From Plantibacter sp. ME-Dv--P-122b (lineage in GTDB: Bacteria > Actinomycetota > Actinomycetes > Actinomycetales > Microbacteriaceae): 64,000 bases of DNA. Each line of letters begins with the position of its first letter. Positions within the stretch are counted from its first letter, which is position 1. The DNA lies in NCBI RefSeq assembly GCF_030209375.1, contig NZ_JARVSC010000010.1:1-64000 (forward strand), read 5' to 3'. The translations under genes were made by a program, and so were the position numbers. The notes under the pieces are model-generated. The model was not told the origin of the DNA. It worked only from the letters and a program-made list of their open reading frames with translations, and searched no databases. Below are positions 7,597 to 15,115 of this stretch, piece by piece.

Positions 7597-9591
7597 GTGA
7601 ATCGTGTCGTCCGCCTCGCGGGTCCTGCCCTCCTGCTCCTCGTGGCTGTGGCGACCCTCCTCGCGGGACTGGCCTTCGGCGGCGGAGCGGATGCGCAACT
7701 CCTGGGTGATCCCGGTGCCGTCGTGCGGTGGGGACTCCCGATCGCACAACTGCTCGTCAACCTGAGTGCCGCCGTCACCATCGGCGCGCTGCTCATGGCG
7801 TGCTGGGCGCTCAGCCCGGACCGACGCGAGTACGGCGCGGCGCTCGACGTCGCCGCAGCCGGCGCCGCCGTCTTCACCGTCGCGTCCGGTGTGACGGGCT
7901 TCTTCACCTTCCTGAACGTCACGCAGGTGCCGCTCACCTTCGACGACGCGTTCGGCGCGAAGCTCAGCCTCTTCTTCACCGGTATCGAGTCGGGCCAGGC
8001 CTGGCTGCAGACGACCCTCATCGCCGCGGCCGTCACGGTGCTCTGCTTCGCCGTCCGCAACCACACGGTGCTCGTGTTCGTCTTCGGACTGTCACTCGTA
8101 TCGCTGCTGCCGATGGCCCAGCAGGGTCACTCCGCCGAGGCGAGCGGGCACAACGCCGCCGTCACCGCGCTCGGCCTGCACCTCGTGTTCGCCGCCATCT
8201 GGCTCGGTGGTCTGCTCACGCTCGTCTTCATCCGCAAGACCCTCGAAGACGGCCGGCTCGCCCCCGTCCTCATGCGGTACTCGACCGTGGCGCTCGTGTC
8301 GTTCGTCGTCGTGGCGGTCTCCGGGTACGTGAGCGCCGAGCTGCGCATCGGCTCGCTCGACCGCCTGGGCACCCCGTACGGCATCCTCGTCCTCGTCAAG
8401 GTCTTCGCGCTGCTGGCGCTCGGCCTGTTCGGGGCGCTGCAGCGCCGGGTGCTCATCGGCCGCATCGAGCGCTCCGCTGCTGCACGTGCGGACACCCCCG
8501 CGGGCCGCACCGGCACCTTCTGGTGGCTGGTCGCCCTCGAGCTCGGGTTCATGGGCATCGCCTCCGGTGCCGCCGCAGCCCTCGCGAAGACGGCCCCGCC
8601 GGTCGACCAGACCGTGCCGACCGCGCCGACACCCGCGGTGCTGCTCACCGGTGAGGAACTGCCGCCGGAACTGACCTTCGCGCGGTACTTCACCGAGTGG
8701 AACATCGACCTCCTCTGGCTGCTGGCCTGCGCCTTCGGCATCTTCTTCTACGTCGCCGGCGTCGTCCGCCTCCACCGTCGTGGCGACTCCTGGCCGATCC
8801 TGCGCACCGTCAGCTGGGTCCTCGGGCTGCTCGTGCTCTTCTACCTCACCTGCGGCGGTATCAACGTCTACCAGCCGTACCTCTTCAGCGTGCACATGCT
8901 CGGTCACATGGGTCTCACCATGCTCGTCCCCGTGCTCCTCGTCCCCGGAGCCCCGGTCACGCTGCTCGCGCGCGCCGTGCGGAAGCGATCCGACGACTCC
9001 CGAGGGGGTCGGGAGTGGGTCCTCCTGGCCGTGCACTCGAAGTTCGCGGGGATCATCTCGAACCCGATCGTCACTGCGGTGCTCTTCGCCGGATCACTCT
9101 GGGTGTTCTACTACACGCCGCTGTTCCGCTGGTCGATGGAGGACCACATCGGTCACGAGTGGATGGTGGTGCACTTCCTCATCACCGGCTACCTCTTCGT
9201 GCAGTCGCTCATCGGCATCGACCCGGTCCCGTACCGCCTGCCGTACCCCATGCGTCTGCTGCTGCTCTTCGCGACGATGGCGTTCCACGCGTTCTTCGGG
9301 CTGGCGATCATCTCCTCGACCGGGCTGTTCCTCGCCGACTGGTTCGGGGCGATGGGACGGACCTGGGGGCAGGCGCCGCTCCTCGACCAGCAGACGGGCG
9401 GCGGGATCGCCTGGAGCGTCGGCGAGATCCCGACCCTGGCGCTCGCCGTCGCCGTCGCGATCTCGTGGAGCAAGAGCGACGCCAAGGACCAGAAGCGCCT
9501 CGATCGCAACGCGGACCGCACGAACGACGCGGAGCTCAACGAGTACAACGAGCGCCTCGCGCGCATGGCGGCCAACGACACCCGCTCCTAG
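7597..9591 (+). CDS. CopD / CtaG fused membrane protein (copper handling, cytochrome oxidase assembly)
   Basis: 664 aa, polytopic. The N-terminal half (about residues 1-320) matches the CopD copper-transport domain, with several His in membrane segments (for example Q-G-H-S-A-E-A-S-G-H-N-A-A around 180). The C-terminal half (about 350-640) is a caa3_CtaG domain with S-V-H-M-L-G-H-M, H-F-L-I-T-G-Y and M-A-F-H-A-F-F-G, the His-rich helices thought to carry copper. This fusion is common in actinobacteria and likely supplies copper to the aa3 oxidase. The GTG at 7597 is leaderless. Monocistronic. Confidence 0.9.
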   Translation: MNRVVRLAGPALLLLVAVATLLAGLAFGGGADAQLLGDPGAVVRWGLPIAQLLVNLSAAVTIGALLMACWALSPDRREYGAALDVAAAGAAVFTVASGVTGFFTFLNVTQVPLTFDDAFGAKLSLFFTGIESGQAWLQTTLIAAAVTVLCFAVRNHTVLVFVFGLSLVSLLPMAQQGHSAEASGHNAAVTALGLHLVFAAIWLGGLLTLVFIRKTLEDGRLAPVLMRYSTVALVSFVVVAVSGYVSAELRIGSLDRLGTPYGILVLVKVFALLALGLFGALQRRVLIGRIERSAAARADTPAGRTGTFWWLVALELGFMGIASGAAAALAKTAPPVDQTVPTAPTPAVLLTGEELPPELTFARYFTEWNIDLLWLLACAFGIFFYVAGVVRLHRRGDSWPILRTVSWVLGLLVLFYLTCGGINVYQPYLFSVHMLGHMGLTMLVPVLLVPGAPVTLLARAVRKRSDDSRGGREWVLLAVHSKFAGIISNPIVTAVLFAGSLWVFYYTPLFRWSMEDHIGHEWMVVHFLITGYLFVQSLIGIDPVPYRLPYPMRLLLLFATMAFHAFFGLAIISSTGLFLADWFGAMGRTWGQAPLLDQQTGGGIAWSVGEIPTLALAVAVAISWSKSDAKDQKRLDRNADRTNDAELNEYNERLARMAANDTRS

Positions 9592-9657
9592 CCCGCGAAC
9601 TGTCACTCCGGAACAGTGTGAGGGGTGTCGGACTGTGCCGGAGTGACAGTTCGCGGG
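9592..9657. terminator. Large 66-nt hairpin between convergent genes
   Basis: Arms 9592-9611 and 9638-9657 are a perfect 20-bp inverted repeat beginning CCCGCGAACTGTCACTCCGG, with a 26-nt loop. It starts directly after one stop codon and ends two bases before the opposing one. It can serve as a bidirectional terminator, though the long loop and absence of a T tract also suit a REP-type element. Confidence 0.7.
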
Positions 9658-9659
9658 CT

Positions 9660-10727
9660 TCAGCGGAGGTCGATGTAGAGGGAACCGTCGTCGCGGATCG
9701 TCACGAACGCCGACAGGGTGAAGGGGACGTCCTCGTCGAGGGTCGAGACCGTGCCGTCGAACAGCGACTTCACGTCGACGACGAGGTGCGCGGCTCCGGC
9801 CGTCGCCGGCATCTGCCAACCGGTCTCGCCCGGCTGGACCGCGACCACGGGGTAGGCGGCGATGGACCACACCGGCAGGTCGTCCACGCGATCGCGGATC
9901 ACCATGCCGAACGGGCACCCGGTGGGCTGGAGGACCTGTTGCGTGGCGCAGTTGTCGAGGTAGCCGTCGATCTGCGTCTGGACCTCGGAGACGAAGTCCG
10001 TGGTGGCGCTCGCCGTCACCTCGGCGTCGACGACGCTCGCGACCTCGGTCGTCGTCGCCGTCTCCACCGACGCCGCCAGGTAGGTGGTGTCGACGTCGAA
10101 GTCGACGCTGCCCGGTGTGAAGGTGAGGAGCGGGATGGTGGAGGTGAAGGCCCCCTCGGTGCCATCCGCGACCCGGCGGGTGTCGAGCTCGAAGCCGTTC
10201 GCTCGGAACCCGGTCGTGTGTGCGACGGTCAGCTGGACGACGCTCAGTGGGCTGGTCTCGAAGCGCCACGACGGGAACAGCCCGAAGGTACGCTCGCCGC
10301 TCGTGATCGAGAACGCCGTGCTGTGCGGCTGTCCCGCCAGTCGGTACGAGAACGTCACCTCGTGGGCGCCCGAGGCGGTCGTGACGTCGGAGACGAGGCG
10401 CACGTCTTCGATGGTGCCGAGCGCCTCGCTCCGGAGCAGGGCGTCCGAGCTCTCGGCGGGCAGGCCCGCGTCGGCGAGTTCGGTGGAGCTCAGGGCGACC
10501 CCTGGCAACGCGAGCGCGGTCGCGGCGTCGCCGTCTGCGAGGGCATCCAGGTACCCGCGCGCGAAGGAACCGGCGCCGTAGACGTCGCGCGCGACGGCCG
10601 ACCAGGCGGAGACGATGGCCGCGACGAGCAGTGCCGCGATGCAGAGCCACAACACGACGGCGCGGATGAACGCACCGCGCACCGTTCCCGGGCGTCGCAG
10701 CTCCCCACGTGTCGCGACATGGCTCAT
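9660..10727 (-). CDS. Membrane-anchored protein of unknown function
   Basis: 355 aa. A cytoplasmic N-terminus (about 20 residues) is followed by one transmembrane helix (A-V-V-L-W-L-C-I-A-A-L-L-V-A-A-I-V, about 23-43). The rest, about 300 residues, is a predicted extracytoplasmic domain rich in beta-strand-like Val/Thr segments, with two cysteines (C-A-T-Q and G-C-P-F-G, about 270-285) that could form a disulfide. No recognised catalytic motif. The ATG at 10727 has TAGGAT 6 nt upstream and is probably leaderless. Convergent with the CopD-CtaG gene. Confidence 0.75.
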   Translation of the reverse strand: MSHVATRGELRRPGTVRGAFIRAVVLWLCIAALLVAAIVSAWSAVARDVYGAGSFARGYLDALADGDAATALALPGVALSSTELADAGLPAESSDALLRSEALGTIEDVRLVSDVTTASGAHEVTFSYRLAGQPHSTAFSITSGERTFGLFPSWRFETSPLSVVQLTVAHTTGFRANGFELDTRRVADGTEGAFTSTIPLLTFTPGSVDFDVDTTYLAASVETATTTEVASVVDAEVTASATTDFVSEVQTQIDGYLDNCATQQVLQPTGCPFGMVIRDRVDDLPVWSIAAYPVVAVQPGETGWQMPATAGAAHLVVDVKSLFDGTVSTLDEDVPFTLSAFVTIRDDGSLYIDLR

Positions 10728-10733
10728 CCTGAC

Positions 10734-10739
10734 ATCCTA
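10734..10739 (-). promoter_or_regulatory. Leaderless -10 box of the 10727 gene
   Basis: Minus-strand TAGGAT, 6 nt from the ATG at 10727. Confidence 0.5.
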
Positions 10740-10793
10740 GGCGGGCACCTCGCGTAGGATTGGAGGGCGAAAACGGGAGGGAACCGAAGCATC

Positions 10794-12053
10794 ATGAGCG
10801 TAGCCCTCTCCGCCGAGCAGCAAGCCGTCTTCGACCGCATCGAGAGCACCCGCGAGCACCTGTTCGTCACGGGTCGAGCGGGCACGGGGAAGTCGACGCT
10901 CCTCAACCACCTCGCCTGGAACACCTCGAAGCAGCTCGCGATCTGCGCCCCGACCGGAGTCGCCGCGCTGAACGTCGGCGGACAGACGATCCACTCGCTG
11001 TTCCGCCTGCCGATCGGGCTCATCGCCGACCACACGATCGACCAGAACGATCAGACCCGCAAGCTGCTCAACTCGATCGACACTCTCGTCGTCGATGAAG
11101 TCTCCATGGTGAGTGCCGACCTGATGGACGCCATGGACCGGAGCCTCCGACAGGCTCGGCAGCGCCCTCGCGAGCCGTTCGGCGGCGTGCAGATCGTGCT
11201 CTTCGGCGACCCGTACCAGCTCGCTCCCGTGCCGGGCAGCCTCGAGGAACGGGCGTACATCGCCGACACCTATCGCTCGTTCTGGTTCTTCGACGCCAAG
11301 GTGTGGTCCGAGACGCCGCTGCAGCTCGTCGAGCTCACCGAGATCCACCGTCAGCACGAGGCCGAGTTCAAGTACCTCCTCAACGGCGTCCGGCACGGCC
11401 AGGTCACCGCCGAGATGGCCGGCCGGCTCAACGGCATGGGGGCGAGGACCCCACCGGAGGACGGCGTCATCACCCTCGCGAGCCGCAACGACACCGTCGA
11501 CCGCATCAACAAGGCGGCGCTCGCCAAGCTCGACGGCAAGCCGCTCACCGCCAACGCTGAGGTCTCGGGCGACTTCGGCGGGCGGGCGTTCCCCGCCGAC
11601 GAGGCGCTCGACCTCAAGGTCGGTGCGCAGGTCATGTTCCTCCGCAACGACAGCGAGCGTCGCTGGGTGAACGGCACGCTCGGGACCGTCGTGAAGATCG
11701 ACTCCACCGTCTGGGTCGAGGTCGACGGCGAGCAGTTCGAGGTCGAGCCGGCGACGTGGGAGAAGTACAAGTACTCCTACTCCTCGGTGACGAAGCAGCT
11801 GAAGCGCGACATCGTGGCCGAGTTCACGCAGTTCCCGCTGCGACTCGCGTGGGCGGTCACCATCCACAAGTCGCAGGGCAAGACCTACGACCGCGCGATC
11901 GTCGACCTCGGCAGCCGTGCGTTCAGCCCGGGGCAGAGCTACGTCGCGCTCAGTCGGATCTCGACGCTCGATGGTCTCTACCTCTCCCGGCCGCTGCGCC
12001 CGAGCGACATCATCGTCGACACCGACGTGAAGCGGTTCATGTCGGGGCAGTAG
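10794..12053 (+). CDS. PIF1/RecD-like DNA helicase (superfamily 1B)
   Basis: 419 aa, predicted 5'-3' DNA helicase. Walker A is F-V-T-G-R-A-G-T-G-K-S-T (about residues 24-35), motif Ia C-A-P-T-G-V-A-A-L-N-V, and Walker B L-V-V-D-E-V-S-M. Motif III is L-F-G-D-P-Y-Q-L-A-P-V. The C-terminal UvrD-like part has T-I-H-K-S-Q-G-K-T-Y-D and Y-V-A-L-S-R. It is shorter than PIF1 or RecD because N-terminal and accessory domains are missing. Its ATG follows a GGAGGGAACC leader, with TAGGAT at about 10754 as a -10. Possible roles are replication restart or DNA repair; the sequence does not decide. Confidence 0.9.
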   Translation: MSVALSAEQQAVFDRIESTREHLFVTGRAGTGKSTLLNHLAWNTSKQLAICAPTGVAALNVGGQTIHSLFRLPIGLIADHTIDQNDQTRKLLNSIDTLVVDEVSMVSADLMDAMDRSLRQARQRPREPFGGVQIVLFGDPYQLAPVPGSLEERAYIADTYRSFWFFDAKVWSETPLQLVELTEIHRQHEAEFKYLLNGVRHGQVTAEMAGRLNGMGARTPPEDGVITLASRNDTVDRINKAALAKLDGKPLTANAEVSGDFGGRAFPADEALDLKVGAQVMFLRNDSERRWVNGTLGTVVKIDSTVWVEVDGEQFEVEPATWEKYKYSYSSVTKQLKRDIVAEFTQFPLRLAWAVTIHKSQGKTYDRAIVDLGSRAFSPGQSYVALSRISTLDGLYLSRPLRPSDIIVDTDVKRFMSGQ

Positions 12054-12080
12054 CGTCTCCGGTCTCGGCCGAAGCCGTCC

Positions 12081-12185
12081 GGTCCCTGAGCCTGTCGAAG
12101 GGCGACGTTGCATCGGTGGCACGTGCCCTTCGACAGGCTCAGGGACCGGGTTGGGCTCAGGGACCGGGGTCGGGCTCAGGGACCG
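12081..12185. repeat. Inverted pair of the dispersed repeat plus two partial copies
   Basis: A 23-bp copy at 12081-12103 (GGTCCCTGAGCCTGTCGAAG...) is followed after 21 nt by its exact inverted copy at 12125-12147, forming a strong hairpin just after the helicase gene. Two truncated copies (GGCTCAGGGACCG) follow before about 12185. The hairpin may terminate transcription. Confidence 0.85.
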
Positions 12186-12235
12186 TCAGAGTTTCCGCGA
12201 GCGGGACGGCACCCGAAGAACTACGCTTATCGCTC

Positions 12236-12667
12236 ATGACCTATGGACAAGCTCAGTGGCCGCAGCCCGGTCCGATCACCGCCTGGCGCACGCTCGAGCT
12301 GAACGCCAGCAAGCCGCCGTTCGCCGGATACTGGGGGTTCATCCCACTCGTGGTCCGCATCGACGGTTTCGAGCACCGCCCGAGCTGGGGCCCGTCGCAG
12401 TTCACGGTTCCGGCCGACCGGCCCGTGCAGGTCTCGTGCTCGATGGCCTGGCTGTGGGAGTTCGGCCGTGCCGACTACCTGCTGCAGCCGGGCGAGGCGC
12501 CGACGCTCGACTACATCGCCCCGGCGCAGCAGTGGGTCTCAGGCTCGCTCGCGCCGAGGGGTCAGGCGGTCATCAAGGGACGCGGCGCGCAGATCGCCGT
12601 GTACGCCGTCCTCGCGCTGGTCTTCGTCGCCATGTTCGGCGTGCTGGCGCTCTCGCTCGCGATGTGA
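12236..12667 (+). CDS. Unknown protein with a C-terminal membrane helix
   Basis: 143 aa, starting MTYGQAQWPQPGPITAWRTL. The first 115 residues look like a beta-rich soluble domain with several Trp (P-S-W-G-P-S, A-W-L-W-E-F) and no cysteine catalytic pair. The C-terminus (about 118-142) is one transmembrane helix, so the domain is probably tail-anchored facing the cytoplasm. No family recognised. The ATG lacks a clear Shine-Dalgarno; TACGCT at 12222-12227 could be its -10. Confidence 0.7.
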   Translation: MTYGQAQWPQPGPITAWRTLELNASKPPFAGYWGFIPLVVRIDGFEHRPSWGPSQFTVPADRPVQVSCSMAWLWEFGRADYLLQPGEAPTLDYIAPAQQWVSGSLAPRGQAVIKGRGAQIAVYAVLALVFVAMFGVLALSLAM

Positions 12668-12703
12668 GGTGACCACGCTTCGTTCGCCCGTCTTCAGGAC
12701 GGC

Positions 12704-12743
12704 GAGCACCCGGTCGCCCGAGCGAATGGATGAACGGGTGCTC
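12704..12743. terminator. Bidirectional hairpin between convergent genes
   Basis: GAGCACCCG (12704-12712) pairs with CGGGTGCTC (12735-12743) over a 22-nt loop. It ends on the stop codon of the heme oxygenase gene. Confidence 0.5.
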
Positions 12744-13401
12744 AGGCGACGGCGGTCGCTGCGGCCTTCGCCGTCGCGAGGTCGCGGAAGAGGTCGGTGT
12801 TGAAGCGGTACGCCACCATGACCTCGTCGATCACGCGGGCCTGCTCCTCGTCGTCCCAGGGGACGGCGTCGAGCTGCTCGCGGTAGGTGTCCTTGAACTC
12901 GCGCGGCTTCGCGATGTCGCCGAAGAGGTAGAAGCCGACGCCGTTGGTGTCGAAGCCGAACTGGCGCTGCATGAGCGTGCGGATGATCTGCCCGCCCGAG
13001 AGGTCGCCGAGGTACCGGGTGTAGTGGTGCGCGACGAAGCCGCCGGGCCAGACGGCGCCGACCTCGTTGATCCGTGCCACATACCGGGCGGTGGTGGGGA
13101 GCGGGGTGATCTGATCGCGCCAGTCCGGACCGATCAGGAACTCGAGGTCCTGCACGATGGCGGGGAGCCGCGTCAGTTTGTCGCTGATGAACGGAGCGGC
13201 GACGGCATCGGCGCGCATGCGGTCGGCTGCGGCCTCGAGCGCCTCGTAGATGAAGAAGTGCTGTGCGACGAGGGCGATGTAGTCGTCCTTCGAACCCTTC
13301 CCGGTCATGAGGTCGCTCATGAAGTCCGCCCCCTCGCTGGAGGAGTGGCCGGACGACGTACGCTCGCGCAGGGCCTGGGAGAAGGGGATCACAGTGCTCA
13401 T
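12742..13401 (-). CDS. hmuO: Heme oxygenase (biliverdin-producing)
   Basis: 219 aa, a soluble enzyme that opens heme to biliverdin, CO and ferrous iron. The expected proximal His lies in T-S-S-G-H-S-S-S-E-G (about residue 19). The distal-helix signature is Y-L-G-D-L-S-G-G-Q (about 130-138) in the context H-H-Y-T-R-Y-L-G-D. The length matches the bacterial HmuO/HO-1-like class (about 215 aa). The ATG at 13401 is 21 nt from an iron-box-like sequence (13423-13441), so expression should rise when iron is scarce. Monocistronic. Confidence 0.94.
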   Translation of the reverse strand: MSTVIPFSQALRERTSSGHSSSEGADFMSDLMTGKGSKDDYIALVAQHFFIYEALEAAADRMRADAVAAPFISDKLTRLPAIVQDLEFLIGPDWRDQITPLPTTARYVARINEVGAVWPGGFVAHHYTRYLGDLSGGQIIRTLMQRQFGFDTNGVGFYLFGDIAKPREFKDTYREQLDAVPWDDEEQARVIDEVMVAYRFNTDLFRDLATAKAAATAVA

Positions 13402-13422
13402 GTCGGACTCCGCGTCGGCTGG

Positions 13423-13441
13423 TTCGGTAAGGGTTGCCTAA
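13423..13441 (-). promoter_or_regulatory. DtxR/IdeR-type iron box upstream of hmuO
   Basis: The minus strand reads TTAGGCAACCCTTACCGAA, matching 16 of 19 positions of the DtxR/IdeR consensus TWAGGTWAGSCTWACCTWA. It lies 22-40 nt upstream of the hmuO ATG, where bound repressor would block transcription under iron-replete conditions. Confidence 0.75.
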
Positions 13442-13495
13442 GTGTAACGGGCCGGGCTCGTGAACGGGAGGGTGGATCTGTCGCTGTGGAGGGAA

Positions 13496-14110
13496 TTAGT
13501 GGCTGCTGTGCAGGGAACCGTGCGGGACCGCGAACGCACCGGCGTTGGTCTGGGCCAATGCAGGGGTGGTGATCGCCGCCACGACCGCTGCCCCGGCGAG
13601 CAGAGTGAGCACGTACCGTCCGGTGCTCGGCTCGCGATGTGGCCGACGGCTCGCGCGCGTCACCAGGGCGTCGAGCTCGAGTTCGTCCGGCGCCGTCGAT
13701 GCGAGGGTGACCCGCCGGAGTCGCCGTGCGAGCACCCCGGCGACGATGAGCAGCAGGACCGTGGATGACAGGGTCGGCAGGAACGGGGGCACGGTCGTGA
13801 CACCGAGGGAGGCGAGACCGTACAGCACCACCCAGACGACCACCGCGCCGACGGTGCCGGCGAACGACGCGCGGAGTCCCGGCACCCGGTCGCGGACGAG
13901 GACCACGACTGACCAGAGCAGCGCGGCGACCCCCAGCGTGACAAGCGGGATCGCCCCGACAGGGGAGGACCCCGCTCCGGTCGCGATCAGCACGAGACCA
14001 GCGCCGAGTGCGCACATCGCGAGCAGGCTGTTCGAGATCGACGTCGTCCCGGAGCGGACCGCGGTGTCGCCGACCGCCCGGGCGTCCTGACGTTCGACGT
14101 GGACCGACAT
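13496..14110 (-). CDS. Polytopic membrane protein of unknown function
   Basis: 204 aa. Four to five hydrophobic segments are visible (about residues 24-45, 53-70, 82-105, 112-130, 165-185). An Arg-rich loop (R-R-L-R-R-V-T-L and R-A-S-R-R-P-H-R-E-P) lies before the last segment. The start at ATG 14110 is 1 nt beyond the stop of the DUF4383 gene, so the two form an operon. No family recognised. Confidence 0.7.
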   Translation of the reverse strand: MSVHVERQDARAVGDTAVRSGTTSISNSLLAMCALGAGLVLIATGAGSSPVGAIPLVTLGVAALLWSVVVLVRDRVPGLRASFAGTVGAVVVWVVLYGLASLGVTTVPPFLPTLSSTVLLLIVAGVLARRLRRVTLASTAPDELELDALVTRASRRPHREPSTGRYVLTLLAGAAVVAAITTPALAQTNAGAFAVPHGSLHSSH

Positions 14111-14111
14111 G

Positions 14112-14522
14112 TCAGGCGGTCGCGACGCGGTGCGTGCGCTTGTCCGCGGCCAGTCCGGCGCCGAGGAGCACCACGGCGCTCGCGAGGTGGAGGAAGTGGT
14201 CGGCGGTGTTGAGCGCGAGGATGTTGAGCGCCGAGCCCACGATGAAGAACCCGACGACTCCGAGCAGGAGGTAGAAGCCGCCGACCACCGTGTTGACGGT
14301 CTTGGCCGCGACGACGTTCGAGAGCCCGGCGATGAGCAGGGCCGCGCCGATGAGGACGTGCGCGATGTTGTGCAGCGGGTTGACCTCGAAGATCCCGAGC
14401 AGGAGGCCGCCCTCGGTGGTGAGGAACGGTAGGCCGCCCGCGACGATCCCACCGAGGAGTCCGACGACCACGTAGACCGCGCCGAACACGGTCGCGAGCA
14501 GACGGTTGGGTGAGTGACGCAT
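14112..14522 (-). CDS. DUF4383 membrane protein
   Basis: 136 aa with four hydrophobic helices, starting MRHSPNRLLATVFGAVYVV. The segment F-E-V-N-P-L-H-N-I-A-H-V-L-I-G and the later N-T-A-D-H-F-L-H-L are the paired N-x-x-H signatures of DUF4383. Function unknown. The ATG at 14522 has AGGAGG upstream, better than an upstream start at 14630. First gene of a two-gene operon with the 204-aa membrane protein. Confidence 0.88.
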   Translation of the reverse strand: MRHSPNRLLATVFGAVYVVVGLLGGIVAGGLPFLTTEGGLLLGIFEVNPLHNIAHVLIGAALLIAGLSNVVAAKTVNTVVGGFYLLLGVVGFFIVGSALNILALNTADHFLHLASAVVLLGAGLAADKRTHRVATA

Positions 14523-14660
14523 GAGTGCCTCCTGATCCTTCGTGCCGCGAGTCGTCTCGAGGCGTTGAGGAGTTCGGAGGTGCGGGTGTCGACGGTTTGG
14601 TCGCCCGATGCCGTGACCCGGGGCCGTCACCCGAGGTCGACGGCCGAGGGAGGCTGTCGC

Positions 14661-14987
14661 TCAGTCGTGCGGGCGTGGCTCCACGCCCAGTCGGGCGCAC
14701 GCGGCGTCGTAGAGGGCCACGACCTCGCGCCGGATCTCGCCGCGCTCGGTGATCGCTCCGGCGGGCCAAGGCACCCGCCCACCCGCGGCGGTGCCGTCGA
14801 CCGTCCAGGTCCACTCGCCACCCGTCCCGTCCAGCGCGATCATGGTGGCGGTCTCGGCCGCCGGCTCCAGGAAGGCGCGCACGATGAGCACGTTGTCGTC
14901 GGGGTGGTCGCCGTTCATGTGCGCCAGGACGGCGTCGACGGTGGTCTGCGGGAAGGCGTTCGAGGTCACCTCTCCAGGGAACACCAT
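14661..14987 (-). CDS. DUF2470 domain protein (heme-utilisation-like)
   Basis: 108 aa. The sequence V-L-A-H-M-N-G-D-H-P-D-D-N-V-L is the DUF2470 signature, the domain found at the C-terminus of heme-degrading HugZ-type proteins and related to pyridoxamine-phosphate-oxidase folds. As a stand-alone protein its activity is unknown. It lies 1.3 kb from heme oxygenase in the same orientation. Start placed at ATG 14987; a longer frame to 15155 would overlap the neighbouring divergent promoter. Confidence 0.8.
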   Translation of the reverse strand: MVFPGEVTSNAFPQTTVDAVLAHMNGDHPDDNVLIVRAFLEPAAETATMIALDGTGGEWTWTVDGTAAGGRVPWPAGAITERGEIRREVVALYDAACARLGVEPRPHD

Positions 14988-15115
14988 CGACGGGCCCCGC
15001 ACCAGGTCCGTCGCCCGAGTGACCGGCACGCGGCGTGCGGCCGCAGCTCCCAGCCGAGCCCGGTTACAATCGGGAACAGTCTGCAGCTCCGCAGACCGCT
15101 CATCAGGGGGATGAC

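Noticed and set aside
3850-8064. A 1404-aa open frame on the minus strand antisense to sbcD-sbcC.
   Set aside because: It is very rich in Arg, Gly and Asp with no domain, and covers two well-supported genes. It is a high-GC shadow frame.
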